Part shown: positions 1 to 12,188 of the stretch, in pieces
How positions within the stretch are numbered: position 1 is the first letter of the stretch
Layout of the letters: each line of letters starts with the position of its first letter
NCBI GenBank assembly: GCA_001695595.3
Contig: MBPM02000006.1
Location: 1,488,001-1,552,000 of the forward strand
Length of the DNA: 64,000 bases
Origin: Plasmopara viticola
Taxonomy: Eukaryota > Oomycota > Peronosporomycetes > Peronosporales > Peronosporaceae
Reading direction: 5' to 3'
Notes under the pieces: generated by a model
Database searches by the model: none
The model's input: only the letters and a program-made list of their open reading frames with translations
What the model was told of the DNA's origin: nothing
Made by a program: the position numbers and the translations under genes

Positions 1-2230
1 TAAGCTACACAAGTATTTTCAAGGTTAAATACATCTACTGTCATTAAGATTTTCTACGAGTTCACTGGTGCTGTATATACTGGACCTGAATTCACTTCGG
101 TTTGTACTTGCTAGTCTCAAAGTCACATTTCCTCATTGAAAAGGCCCCCTCTTTTACTAACTAATGAATTTAATTTCACAACGTAAACGACTATATCAAG
201 AGTTTCAAGACTTTTCCTGGCATAAGCACATTGACATATACTTTGGTAAATGTCACATCCATTTCTTTATCTACTTAAACTAGAGATCGGCTACAATTTA
301 TCTCATCATCCAATTACATATTTGATTTAGAATGCGGAGGTTTTAGTCAAGGGAAGGAAGCGAGGTAACGATAGTGAAGCAGCCGGCCTTGCTGATTGTA
401 AATTTTGCAAAGTTTTGGTGAAGTAGCAGTCGTAGCACTAGACGATAAGAGCAAAGAAGGACAAGAAAATTGATAAGCACATCAACATGGGATATTACGA
501 GAACATAGTGAATTGTGATCTCACACGCTAGTAGTAATGATGCTTTAATGTATTAAAAGGTCAGCTATCCTGTACTACATATATGTTTGTGAGTAAATGC
601 CTCTCAATCTGAAAAATATAATGCTACGTAGCAGGAAGAGAAGCGCGTTTAGATTAAACTCGATAACGTGCTCCCTACTATTTACAAAGACGTCTGTTTT
701 TTGAAATAGCCTTACCATCTTGTTTGTTGAAGTTTTCTGGAAGATTAAACCCTGCTCACGACATGCACGACGCATGACTCCCAATGCAATGTTTAAATAA
801 AAATCCAAAAAGCCTTTAAAGTGTTGATCAAAAATGTTTCTTGGCGGGTACTGGATCTGCTAAAGCCTCAAAAATTGATAAACAAATAGATAATTACAAA
901 TTAATTCACTATCCAACGTCGGGAATATGCACGAAGATTCAGTACAGCTAGTGATGTTTGCGTGAATGATCTGAAAGAGGTTTTGATAATGGGACAGTAT
1001 GCAAATTGCTTTCTATATTGAAATATACGCAGAAAACATGAGGGTGGTGATACTCAAGAAAAGTAATCTTACCAAATGATTTGTATAACGGTGATGCGCG
1101 TTACAGAACGGATTTATTGTCCCGTACTTGCTCAAATATATGCTGCAACATGATCATGCTGAAGCAAGCACATATTTGTAGCGGGAAGTTGTATACTTAG
1201 AAGCTAATGTCACTACTTGCTGAATCTGTTCGTTTTCGAGCTTAGCCATCAAGTTTATATACACCATACGTAAGACATCCACGAGTTGTGCCGGACCTTG
1301 TACGATCCCATATTTTGATGATGCTTTCTTGCAAAGAGCTCAAGTACATGTGCTGTATCGTATCTGAACTCTTATCCATGTGATGACTTTCGTGATCTAG
1401 GGCAAAGCTGCGTCTACTGTGTTTGTTACCGACAAATGACACGATGAACATGGCCGCTTTTTAGGAGGATAAAGTTTCAATCTATCTTTTATTAGATCTC
1501 GAATACTAGGATGAGAATGTATTAGAAAGTGACGCTAGCTTAAGATATCCTTGGCTTGACTTCATAGATATCAATACGTTCCTGCGTCGTGTTTGAGATG
1601 ACATACTATGGGCCGAGAGTAACATTTAATCGAAGTTGAAATTATTCGCATTTTGATGCATGCACTATGTCGTATCGATACTGCTTCGTATTTTCAGCAT
1701 TTATGGTTACATACTATTTACGTGTCAACTTGAAAGGAGGCAGCTTGGAGTGCAACAAAATGCCTTTTCGTGCATACTTATTTTTGTTCCAAATGTATTT
1801 CTATGCCGGCTAGAAAGTCAACAGAGAGATGCAATTTGGCCTTATCTACTCGTGCTGTGTTATACGTTTCAAGCGGCTATTTTACGATTTGGTCAAGCCC
1901 TAAGACTTAGTGCGAAGCAATTGTGCGACATATATTTCATGAAAACTGCTAGATATTTGTATTATTTATTACAAATTTATCAAATATTATGCAAATGTGA
2001 TTTGTTACATATTTAAAATAAAATCTGTAATTTTCTGCATTATAATCGCAGAATCTAATATTTTGTCCTCCACGTTTGATGACGGTAGAGGTACTGGTAC
2101 CGTAATCTTCGTGCAACAACTTTGTCACTCGATCTACCGTATTGTCTTGATACCTCTCCTCTTTTCTGCCTATCGAAGATACACGGTAAAATAATAAATT
2201 CAGCTCGTCTACCCATGAACCCGTTACAGC
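1..2230. other. AT-rich stretch without recognisable gene
   Basis: I see no recognisable gene, RNA or transposon here. The longest open frames are under 120 codons, have no family motif, and look like chance frames in AT-rich DNA. Confidence 0.5.
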
Positions 2231-2439
2231 AGCACTGTAACGTCGGTTACGATGTTACAGCAAACATTAATAAGGCGTAAGTCCCTAATGAAAAAGTGAT
2301 AGCTGGGAACTGAGCCGAGGTCGTTCTACGCAAAGTTGGAGATGACTCCTCTCGTTAGACATGGCGCGTCAGACTTTACATCTACGATTTCTACGAGCGA
2401 AAGTAGCATGTATCAAACAGTATCTTGTCTTCAACGCGA

Positions 2440-2800
2440 AGCAGCTAACGATAGAGGCACAGCAGCAACACGCTGCGGCGACTGCTCGGGATGGCGACCA
2501 TTGCGCTTGCCTCGAGTGCAACGGTGCTGGATGAAATTGAAAACGTAACCAATGAGGGTAGAAAGCCCTGGCAAACAGTGCGAGTTACGAGCAGGGCTTT
2601 GTTGACACGTATTTTACTGCTAACTTGGAAACAAAACCCCGACTGACATATGGTATGGTATGCACGACGCTAAACGAGTTTAAGAGATGACGCTAGAAAC
2701 GACGATGGCTGTAGGTGAGGAGCGTTGCTATGCACGACTCTAATGTCTACCCCGTAACCTCGCCGAGGAGCTAGGAGCATAGTCAAGCATACGCTTAAAA
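2440..2800 (+). repeat. Degenerate copy of an interspersed repeat shared with the CA arms
   Basis: Short blocks here match arms M (about 51000-51350) and C (about 61190-61560) and, in reverse, arm L. Shared words include the stretch around 'gcacagcagcaacac' (2457), 'acgacgct...gacgctagaaa' (about 2660-2700) and 'gcatagtcaagcatacgctt' (about 2778). Order and orientation agree with those copies. Relative to the neighbouring CA gene the orientation is opposite to that in the arms, so this is a separate insertion and not part of the amplified unit. Family unknown; possibly the end of a retroelement. Confidence 0.5.
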
Positions 2801-2876
2801 CATTGATTATCTTGTACGCTTATTTCACTAGACAAGAGTACTAAGAAATCGGGATGGGACAAACAACCAAAGCTTT

Positions 2877-3825
2877 TTAAGACGGGTAATACGTGACGGT
2901 GCGGTCTAGCAGATTCTGTACTGGGCGTGCATTGTTTCCGTCATCCGTGATCTCATACTCGAGCAGGTCCTGGTGAAGACGGCCAAAATCGATGGACGAA
3001 ATCTTGATCGGGTTCCTCACCACCCACCAGTCCACCGTTTCGTCACACCCAGGAGTGGTGAGACTGCCTGGGTAATTGTAAATACCTTCACTTCCCATTG
3101 CTTTTTGAATCAACCTCGCGTACGATCCCCTGTATACCAATATCATGAGAATCATTAATGCTGCTGCAACACGTAAAACTTTTAAAGTTGCGATTGAACT
3201 TACAGTCGCACCACGATAGCGTCCGTTTTTTCGGCCGAATTGACTTTTTCAAGAGCGTCGAGCAAGGGGCTGAGCCACGGGTCCGATTTGACGCCAAGGT
3301 CCAGGAAGATACCAATGACCAATAGAGCATCTGTGCTGGACTTGTGCACAAAGTGGATCTCAGCATCCATGGCTTTGCCGTCCAGCGTGTGCTCCGAGGG
3401 GGCGTGCATGTGAAATTGCGCCATATTGTAGACGGTATCGCCGCCCACCGTAACCCGACAGTTGCCTAAATAAAAGCGATGAGCTTTAACCCAAGGGACA
3501 AAACCATAATGACGCTACCTCTATGAACATCGGCCTCAAGGGGCTCGTTTGGCTCCGATAGTGAATAGTGGGGGCACCTTCCACTAAATCTAAATGAAAA
3601 CGTTGAGTTCGCGGTAATTGCATCAGCTGTGGTTATGTCGATGGGCGATTGACGGGTGCCACCGCAGGATTCATATTCGTCGGCCCAATTGTTGGAGTGC
3701 AGCATACGCTCGTCATCGGAACGGTAACCCCATTTCGCACCCTCTTTAATTGCAGCTGAAACACCACTAAGACGGGTCAAGGCACATGCGGCAATGGCAG
3801 CATTGACGGTGACAAAGAGATTCAT
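2877..3825 (-). CDS. Secreted alpha-carbonic anhydrase, three exons
   Basis: Alpha-class carbonic anhydrase (reversible CO2 hydration, zinc enzyme), probably secreted. I read three exons: 3825-3519, 3465-3204 and 3129-2877, with GT-AG introns of 53 and 74 bp, giving 273 residues. The start is the ATG at 3825, which begins a hydrophobic signal peptide (MNLFVTVNAAIAACAL...); an upstream ATG at 3960 would spoil it. Family marks are CGGTRQSPIDI, the zinc ligands in QFHMHAPSEH (His121 and His123) and AEIHFVH (His140), the gate-keeping Glu127, Glu138 (human CA II E117 position), and SLTTPGCDETVDWWVV. The length is normal for a single-domain secreted alpha-CA. Unlike the three copies at 40-60 kb it keeps the acidic residue two before the third His. 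It is the most divergent intact copy and is probably close to the ancestral locus. Splice sites are inferred from frame and motif continuity. Confidence 0.9.
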
Positions 3826-4190
3826 AGAGGCTTTGACTTGATCAATCGACGGTGAAACGAGTTGGTGGGCAAGAGCGATTCGAGAAATGAATAATTGCAA
3901 AGGCCTAAAGAAAATGGTGATACAGCTTTTGGCTGAATAAACATTGTCTAATCGTTTCATGGTGAACAGTTTGTCACAATATATATACTACTGTGTCCTT
4001 ATTAGTAACGAGGCGATCATATGGCGCTCTTTAAGCTTTGCAATATCGAGCAAAGTAAGCTTTGACAAAACTATTGTGAAGCCTTTTCAGACCCCTTTTT
4101 CGTATAACAAAGAAAAACGGTCATGTACGGAGTGTGACACACACTTTCATAACGGGGTCAGAATCGTGCAGGGTAGACTATGAAAATTGT

Positions 4191-4430
4191 TTACAATTTA
4201 TTCAACAACGTCAGCCTCGAGGGAATCGGCGAGTTTGAAGTCGAAAGAAGTCTTGGAAGACTTACGTGGAACCTTCTTGCCCTGGCCACATAGGCCAGTC
4301 GTGAATTGTTAATGGGTCGATGGGTGATTAATAGACCAGTTGGTGATTGGCACGAAGGTACATTGGCAAGGGAAAGGGGGCAAGTACGATGACAATAAAG
4401 AAAACCATTGCTTGTCGGATTAAAAGAGTG
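4191..4430 (-). pseudogene. Decayed exon 1 of a second alpha-carbonic anhydrase
   Basis: Read on the minus strand, this aligns base by base with exon 1 of the CA genes at 49208 and 59388. The block 'aatcacccatcgac' (QSPID), a GGCCA...GGC block, and the end 'ctcgaggctgacgttgttg' (LEADVV) all match in order. The frame is broken, and after LEADVV there is an early stop instead of the intron. Exons 2 and 3 are not found next to it. It lies just upstream of, and in the same direction as, the intact CA gene, so it looks like a dead tandem neighbour. Confidence 0.7.
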
Positions 4431-4690
4431 CGAAACGAGATGTGTCAATGTTTTCGCAAGACTAGAAAGGCTAAATGTAGAGGTCGGACCCGGGATCGAT
4501 TACTACCTAGCGCTAGTGTCTGAGTTCAAGTACTTATTGTATCTACTTTACTCAGAGGAAGCAACATATGGTTTAAGAAAACGTTGCGCTTTTCCGCGTG
4601 CTATAGATCCTTACGAGATCGCAGTCTCAATAACGGGAGTCAAACTACACATCAATTTTAAACAAGCGCTATCGTCAGAGAAAAAAATGT
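4431..4690 (-). promoter_or_regulatory. Relic of the CA upstream (promoter) region
   Basis: This stretch matches the region upstream of the intact CA genes (L: about 40930-41215; M: about 48930-49205). Shared blocks include 'ctcgtttcgcactcttttaatccgacaagcaa', here split by substitutions, 'aggtcggacccgggatcg', 'agtacttattgtatctactt' and 'gcgtgctatagatccttacgagat'. It shows that gene plus upstream DNA were copied together. No promoter activity can be claimed. Confidence 0.55.
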
Positions 4691-4732
4691 GCTTGATTTC
4701 AAACGAGGTATAAAAACACCACAATCTGTTTC

Positions 4733-4770
4733 GGTGCAACAGCGGATCTCTTCTGATCCGCTGTTGCACC
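4733..4770. repeat. Perfect 16-bp inverted repeat (hairpin)
   Basis: The arms 4733-4748 (ggtgcaacagcggatc) and 4755-4770 are exact reverse complements around a 6-nt loop (tcttct). There is no T-run after it. Function unknown; it could be a small foldback element or part of a short hairpin transcript. Confidence 0.6.
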
Positions 4771-4799
4771 AAACGGTCGAGATCGACGCTGTCCTTTAA

Positions 4800-5956
4800 G
4801 ACCTCAATCGCTTGTCACAACCACCATGCTACAACTTCGTTAGATAGCCTACTCGTGGGCTCTCGATCAACCGTGTTGACTTGCCTTAAAGTCGAAATCG
4901 CTCCAGCGTGAAATTTTGGTCCTAGAAAGCCGGTATAGGGTGCCTTTGTTGTGACTTGGCTTGGTGCTATTGTTCTGTTCGTCAAAGACAGATGTTGTAT
5001 CGACACCTGCACGATCATGCTCACTATTATTAATTAATGCGATTGTTAGATAATCGTGTCAATGGTTGAAGCAGAAATTACAGTATCGATCAATACCTTT
5101 ACCTATATCAAATTTCTTTAAGGTGATACAAATAGAACTACAAAAGGAGATACGAATAAAAATATTCGCAGAATACCTGCCTCGTGTTCTTTTTACTTAT
5201 ATATCTGTGATCCGGAAAGCGATATGAGCTTTCTTTATTCCTTACAGCTAGAAATATTGTAATTATACATAATAAGTATTTAGCGATCCTTGAAGCTGCA
5301 GGAAACACATATCGCCATAATTCAATCATGACAATTTGATACACTATTGCTAAGCATAAAACTTCAAGCTGACATGGGTAAATTAGCTCATCAAGTAATT
5401 GCTTGAATGTACAATGCATTGCATTTCTCACACCATTTTAGTTATTATTCGCGCCAGCATGGATGGATATACATAAAATGACAATAAGTTAGGGAGCAGC
5501 GACGCGGAAAGGGCCCAAAAATTCAATTACAGCTCGCGTTGTAGGCGGTGTTAAAAGCCAAAATATTCTGACTTACTCACAATTTACGTCAATCTCCAGC
5601 TGTCGCAACCCTTATGAGCATGTGCTGTTGTCGTTACGTACTTTTCCCGTTTACGATCACAGACGTATTACGAGTTGACTTTAACAATAATTAGAGGTTT
5701 ATGCGGGATAATTCTGCGCTCTGTGTATAGTATAATGTATTCAAAATACCTGACTAATATTTTTATATTGCTATGTACTGCCTCGTAGACTCCGCATGTA
5801 TGTATTGTTATAAGACATGATTCGGTGCGTCGTTGATAGTTCGCACGTTTCTTTCTTGCTGTCGTAATTTAGCGTCGTGTCTGTTGTAGATGTTTAGTCA
5901 TCAGCGTTGAAAATTTAAAGACCAATCACGGTTCGTGTTGATGGTGTCATCGAAGC
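4800..5956. other. Intergenic, nothing recognised
   Basis: AT-rich spacer between the CA relic and the first copia element. It has only short frames without motifs, and no repeat that I could match elsewhere in the window. Confidence 0.45.
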
Positions 5957-6103
5957 TGTTAAATGTACACCGCTGAATGCATGTTGAACAGGCGGATGGC
6001 GTCACAGTATTTACAACTACGCCACAGTTAGTAATTACATGTGGTTGCCGTTCATTGGTCTAGATAAATGTACTCACTTCGGCTATTTTCTTTCTACTTT
6101 ACA
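5957..6103 (+). repeat. 5' LTR of copia-1
   Basis: The 147-bp LTR starts tgttaaatgtacaccgctga and ends tactttaca. It is followed by 'ggttaacagccgcaa', a likely primer-binding site shared with copia-2. The matching tRNA was not identified. Confidence 0.9.
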
Positions 6104-6153
6104 GGTTAACAGCCGCAACAAGCCTTCCTTCTCAAGCAACGTTCTCACCCAAT

Positions 6154-9100
6154 ATGAACAAGCGCACCGAAGTTCTCCTAGGAAGTGGTAACTTTTACCA
6201 CTGGGAGTGAAACATGAGAATGACCCTGGCGCGGAAGGGTCTCCTGGGACACATCATGGCCGTTAAGAAAGAGAAGGACGTCACGGAGGTGTGGCTTGTC
6301 AATGATGCCAAAGCGCTAGGCATCATTGCTCAAGGCGTTAGGATCCAGCACCAGACCAAGATTCGGTCGGCTACGCGTGCTATGGAGGCGTGGGGAACCC
6401 TCCGCGATTTCTACAATCGCTCGACTCTTCACAATCGTGTTGTGATAACTCGTCGACTACACGAGTTCATGATGGAAAGTGATACAAGCCTGGCAGAGCA
6501 TCTGGACTCTTGTGACGAGCTAGTTTCCGGACTACAGACTTCGGGAGAGCAAATTGATGAGTTACGCCAGCTGGTGGTACTTCTCAGCAGTCTACCTTCG
6601 GAGTACGACTTAATTTCGTTGATTGTGGAAAATGCAAGGGACATTTCGTTGATAGAAGTCAAGGAGAAGCTGCTAAAAGAGTCAGAGAAGCTACAGAGGA
6701 AAGAAGCTACAGAGAAAGCGTTTCGCGATAATGGAAAAGCTAGAAGATTCTAATATGGACGGGACAATGGACGAAAGGGTGGTCCTTCACGCAATAACAG
6801 CGGATTCAAAGGCAAGTGCTTCAATTGTGACCAGTTTGGACACATGAAGCGGAACTGCCCGGCCGGTTAAAGATTCAATAGCGACGACACGGTGTTTGCT
6901 GTTGCTGAAGGGATGTCATCAGGATGGCTAATTGACAGTGGAGCAACTTCCCACATGACCCCACACAGGAAGGACTTGTTTGATTACAAGAGCCTAGAAG
7001 CTAGCATCAAAGTTACGATTGCAGACGGGAAGAAGTTGCTTGTCAAAGGAGCCTGCACGGTAAAATTGACTGGTTTGAACGGAATGGACATTCGCATGGT
7101 TGGAGTTCTGCACATTCCCGGACTCGACAGAGGGTTGCTGTCAGTTGGCAAGCTGGCAGAGCGTGGCATGGGTGTGAAATTTTCGCGCTCGTCATGTGTC
7201 CTTTGGAACAAGAAGCGAGCAATTGCGTCGGGCACAAAAGTTGGAAAGTTGTATTTTCTTGACTGTGAGCAAGAGGAAGCATGTCTCGTTGAATATTCCT
7301 GGGCTGACAATCAGTGTGAGCTTTGGCATGCACGCATGGGGCACCCCAGCAAGGATGCGCTGATGAGGACACAACGATTAACTAGTAGTATCCCATTTAT
7401 CAAGCAAAGTGTGGAAATATTGTGTGCCGGGTGTTTGAAGGGCAAGCAGACGGTCACGGTGTTTCCGTCTCGTTCAATGACAAAGACGACACGTGTGTTG
7501 GAGCGTGTTCACACAGATGTCGTGGGGCCGATGAAAACTATCTCGAAGGGTGGTGCCAAATACATTCTCACGTTTGTGGATGACTTTTCACGATATGCTG
7601 CATTTTTTCTGATCAAGAGCAAGAGTGAAATGGCTGGACAATTCAAGGAGTTTCTGACGTTATACGAAAATCAGTGGGGTGCACGACTAAGATGTATGCG
7701 ATCCGACAACGGAACCGAGTTCGTAAACAAGAAAATGGCTGGAATATGTCAAGAGAACGGCACTGTACACCAGCGCTCCGTCCCAGCCCGCAGCAAAACG
7801 GAGTGGCGGAGAGTATGAACAGGACAATTATGGAAAAAACCCGCAGCATGTTACACTACAAGAGCGTTTCGACGGAATGGTGGGCGGAAGCGGTAAATAC
7901 AGCGGTTTTTTTAATCAGTCGCTCCAGCAATACGGCCGATCCTGGCTCGATGTTCACCTATGTTTGAATATTCAGTGATTTCTTTAAAAAATATTACAGT
8001 TATTGGAGCCTCTACTGCAATTTTTGCTAGTACTATTGATTTAGTACAAAATAATTAAAAAAAATATAGTTGCTTATTCAACATGTAGTCAATTAGGTTA
8101 CATGTTTTTTGCATGTGGATTATCAAATTATCCGTTAGCTATTTTTCATTTATCAAATCATGCTTATTTTAAAGCTTTATCATTTTAATGTTTTGGGGCG
8201 GTAATTCATGCAGCTGGCTTTCAAGATGAAGCCTCGAATGGATCACCTGCGCGTATTTGGTTCGCAAGGCTACGCTCATATTAACGATGTGAATCGGACC
8301 AAAATCGAACCCAAGAGCTTCAAGTGTATGTTTCTTGGCTAAGCAGAGAATGTCAAGGGCTATCGCGTGTTTGACTTGGTGAAAGCCAAGATTAAAGTGA
8401 CCCGCTCTGTAAAGTTGGATGAGCGTGAGGTGGGCGGCATCTACAACACGCACGAGCTTAAGCCGTAAACAAATGTTCAAATAGTTAAGGATGGTGAAGA
8501 AGTCAATGTTCAGCATCAAGTGGATCGACAGTCACTTCCGGACGATCCCATGGGAGCTGTCGAAGAGACAGTCGAGGATGTCGATATGGATGACGTGGAT
8601 CGTACGCCAAGTGCCGTTGTGCAGCGGCTAATGCCTTCTGAGAGCCCTGTACGAAACAGGCTTGAGCTAACAAAATATTATCAATCTTCCCAAGTGCAAC
8701 AAGAAGATCGTTTGATGTTTCGGCCTGAAGTGGAGCGAACACGAATAAGACGTGAGCTAGTGCTAATGCTAAGAAGCGGCTTCGATGGTGGAGAGTCAAC
8801 AGAAGGCAGTGAGGGCCCCCCGACTCCAAAGCGTGCTAGGATTGACGAAGATGGACTAATTGCGGAAACCTTTCTTGCCTACGCCGTGAATATTGACGAT
8901 GATACGGACTCACCGACTACTTATACTCAAGCAATGACAAGCGACGATGCAATTAAATGGCATTAAGCAATGGATGCTGAGCTACGCTCTCACGAAGAGA
9001 ATAAAACGTGGACATTGCAGCCACGTGGGAAAATTGGACGCACAATTGGATCACGTTGGGTATTTGCCAAGAAGCGTGATCAGAATGGCGCTATCGTGCG

Positions 9101-10489
9101 ATATAAGGCACGGTGGTCGCGAAAGGTTTCAAGCAGAATTATGGCGTTGACTTTTTCGAGACATATTCCCCGGTTGCCACCATGAATTCGGTTCGAAGAA
9201 ACCTCGCGGTATGTGCTGAATGTGGCAATCAAATGGAACAGCTGGACGTCGACACGGCTTTTCTCAATAGCGTGTTGAAGGACAACGTTTTTATGGAAGT
9301 TCCGCTTGGTGTCGACAATGCTCAAGGATTCATATGTCAACTAAACAAGGTTATTTACGGACTGAAGCAAGCAGCAAGTGCCTGGAACAAGACAATACAT
9401 CGTGTCTTCGTCAGGAATGGCTTTGATAGTTGCGGACCAGATCAATGTGTTCATATCAAGAGCACTAAAGAAGGTTTTGCTTACGTTGGACTATATGTGG
9501 ATGACATGATTATCGCAGCAAAAAGCAGTAAAGAATTAAATCAAGTAAAGGGAGTACTCAAGAATGCTTTCAAGATGAAGGAGCTTGGTCAGGCGGGATT
9601 TATTTTTGGTATGAAAATTGAACACGACAGGTCAGCTGGAATATTGATGATCATAAAGACTCGCTACATCGATGTAGTGGTCAAGCGCTTCGGTCAACAA
9701 GATGCCAAGAGTGTTGAAAACCCATGCGTATCAGAATTGAAGCTGTCGTCAAAGCAGTCACCGACAACGAAAGAGGGACGCTCAACAATGCGATCAAAGC
9801 CCCATCGCTCTTTGATTGGATGCTTGCTGTACATAACGACATGCACTCGGCCTGATAGTGCTTACGTGATGACACAGCTATCACGTTTGCTGGAGAACAC
9901 AGGACTACAACATTGGAGCGCAGCAATTTGAATAGTACGGTATCTGAAAACCACGCGTCAAATCAGTATCGTCTACCGAGGAAGTGGAAGCGTTGCGGTC
10001 AAAGCATACTCAGATGCAGATTGGGGCAGCAACACGGATGACAGACGCTCGGTCTCGGGAATCAAGGTCATGATTGCAAGCGCACCAGTGGTATTTAAGT
10101 CGTAGTACCAGCGGACAGTTGCGCTGAGCTCAGCGGAAGCTGAGTATATGGCTCTCAGTTTATGCACACAAGAAGTTCTTTGGACGCGGGCAATGCTAAA
10201 GAACATGGGTCACGAGCAAGTTGAAGGCACACAGGTTTGGGAAGACAACCAAGGTGCCATTTCGTTGGTCAATAACGCCGGATTCCATGCTAGGACGAAG
10301 CATGTGGACATCAAGCACCACTTTATTCGTGAGAACGTGCAAGATGGACTGTTGAAGATCGAATATATCGACACAAAGACTCAGCTTGCAGGTATGCTGC
10401 CGAAGGCAGTTGGAACCAAGATGCTGAAGTATTTGCGCGATGCCTCCGGAATCAAGACCAAGTCAGCAACAAAGGCCACACAACATTAG
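6154..10489 (+). pseudogene. gag-pol of copia-1, multiply broken
   Basis: The reading frame opens at the ATG at 6154 (MNKRTEVLLGSGNFYHWE) and meets a stop at once (6208). Later pieces are gag 6214-6753, zinc knuckle CFNCDQFGHMKRNC near 6818, protease WLIDSGATSHMTPH near 6930, GAG-pre-integrase ELWHARMGHPS near 7320, integrase FVDDFSRY and MRSDNGTEF (about 7575-7730), reverse transcriptase with YVDD at 9494-9505, and RNase H with EDNQGAIS and KHVDIKHHF near 10240-10325. At least six in-frame stops or shifts separate them. The product would not be functional. Confidence 0.95.
7963..8212 (+). pseudogene. nad5: Nuclear copy of a mitochondrial nad5 fragment (NUMT)
   Basis: About 250 bp of very AT-rich DNA sits inside the copia-1 integrase frame. 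Translated on the plus strand it reads as NADH dehydrogenase subunit 5: [20 protein letters not shown], then [19 protein letters not shown], then [19 protein letters not shown] and AVIHA. These are the conserved core of mitochondrial complex I subunit 5. Two codons are now TAA where Leu is expected, and the fragment starts and ends inside nad5. Copia sequence resumes on both sides (cctatg before, agctggctttcaagatg after) with no obvious target duplication, as expected when organelle DNA is captured during break repair. Confidence 0.88.
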
Positions 10490-10502
10490 CGGTGAGTGGG
10501 AG

Positions 10503-10651
10503 TGTTAAAATTACACCGCTGAATGCTTGTTGAACAGGTGAATGGCTTCACACTATTTACAAGTACGTTACACTTAATAATTACATATGGTAGCCGTTCA
10601 TTGGTCAAGATAAATATATACACTTCGGTATATATTTACTTCTACTTAACA
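10503..10651 (+). repeat. 3' LTR of copia-1
   Basis: The 149-bp LTR starts tgttaaaattacaccgctga and ends tctacttaaca. The purine-rich tract 'gcggtgagtgggag' just before it is shared with copia-2 and is the likely polypurine primer. Confidence 0.9.
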
Positions 10652-10656
10652 GAAGC

Positions 10657-11595
10657 TAAGAACAAGTACTTAGTATTTTAGACCGGCTCTGTACGAAGAC
10701 GTCAACGTTACTATCGAAACGGATCTATCCTCACTTGCAAAATCTGGTCATGGGTAGATCGCGAAGTTATTGTCCTAATTAGAGAGATCCGAATGCAGCC
10801 ATGCCCACCGATTTTCACGAATTCGCTTCGGTTTACGATAGTAATCACGTGAATGTTGTTCGAATACGCAACACTACTATGTAGTTGTGCTGTTTGCAAG
10901 AATGGTCGTTCAGTGAACAGGATTGTACAAGATATAGCGTGACTTGTGGGTGTCCTATGTATAGTGTATTTATGGTGTAGATAACTTGACGGCTGAGCTC
11001 TGTTTGCACGAAAAGATTCCTTCTCTGCAACGTAACCGTCGTCACCGACAGGCTTGCCGGTAACGGCTATTGCGCCATATAACTAAATATTCCAAAATAC
11101 GTATGCACCAGTACTATTAAAAGGAATAGGCAATTATACAGCTAACTACCAGAAAAAAAATACAGATGTTTCATAATCAGTGGGAATTGAGATAATTCAT
11201 TGACTAGAAATGGAAGAGGATAACTCTCCATTTAATATCACTTTTCGATTTCCTTTACGCAACAAACACTCCTTCTCCTTCAGCGACTTCGCCCTGCTCA
11301 CCCCAAAGCCTTGTCCGACGACCGACCTTCAATGAGCTTCCTCCACGACTGTGTTACATAGTAGCGCTTGTCGTGTCAAGTTCAAGAGTTTAAGACAAGG
11401 AGGCTCATTGTCAAATAGTGGTTAGCGAGTCATCTTGTGATTACCGGTAAAGGCCACATACTAGGAAGTACTAGATTACTCTAGGTAGTCTTTCAGCTCA
11501 ACATTATCGTTCAGTGATTGGTTGTCGTGGTTGCACGCTCGTGTTGTGCAAACATCTGGAACTCTTTGAGTTGGTTTGAATTTTAGTGACTTTGT
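10657..11595. other. Intergenic, nothing recognised
   Basis: Spacer with short frames only. A phrase near 11272 ('ctccttctccttcagcgacttcgccctgctcaccc') resembles one inside the gypsy remnant near 14147, so retroelement debris may reach into this stretch. Confidence 0.35.
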
Positions 11596-11651
11596 CTTTT
11601 GATAAATTTTTGTCATGCTACTGAAATTACGAAGAATAACCTCCGGAGAAA

Positions 11652-11711
11652 TCACCCACTTGGCTTTGCTCGATCTACTAGTCACCCACTTGGCTTTGCT
11701 CGATCTACTAC
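11652..11711. repeat. Two tandem 30-bp repeats
   Basis: The unit 'tcacccacttggctttgctc'+'gatctactag' occurs twice head to tail with at most two differences. It lies inside an open frame of unknown nature (11599-12111, +) whose protein would carry HPLGFARST twice. I do not recognise that frame and would not call it a gene. Confidence 0.8.
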
Positions 11712-12188
11712 TACCAGCTGTTTCGTTCGAATTCATTGTATGAAAAAAACGAAGTGTCGGGAACCCACAAACCCGTTCATATATACCACTGAGTACTATC
11801 AAGCCGTTAACAAGGAGCTCGACAAGCTTCAAAAACTTTTGTCGTCATCAAAGGTGAATCAGCTGAAGGTTGTCCAATTTATTTTTAACATAATTAAGGA
11901 TTGTAAGGATTCAGGTGCCAGAGTTTTAGTGCACAGCATCACTAAAAATAAAATCAGTAAACATAATTACAGCTTTTGGAAGTTGATTCGACCATTCTAT
12001 TCGTTTATACAAAAAGCGTATACGGTAAAACAACACTTGATCAGTTTAATTTTTATTTTAAGCGTATTTTTAAAGTCGAGTAAATTATACAAAGAGCGCC
12101 AAGAAATCTAGCAAGGATGGCCAAACAAAAAGGCCGAACCGCGAGTACCCATCTCCAAACCCAAGACCTCGTCAACAGAGCCTAATAA

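Larger units (their letters stand above)
5957..10651 (+). mobile_element. Ty1/copia LTR retrotransposon, old copy (copia-1)
   Basis: Complete but decayed element with LTRs at both ends, flanked by a perfect 5-bp target duplication (gaagc at 5952-5956 and 10652-10656). The LTRs begin TGTT and end ACA. The order inside is gag, zinc knuckle, protease, integrase, reverse transcriptase and RNase H, which is the copia order. It is the same family as the element at 31547 but has many stops and frameshifts. Its two LTRs differ at roughly 20 or more positions, so it is much older. A foreign mitochondrial fragment interrupts the integrase region. Confidence 0.95.

Noticed and set aside
1660..2194. Two overlapping open frames of 118 and 65 codons
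   Set aside because: No motif, AT-driven composition and no homologous block elsewhere; most likely chance.
3950..4183. Plus-strand frame upstream of the first CA gene
   Set aside because: No recognisable protein; it overlaps the CA 5' region on the other strand.
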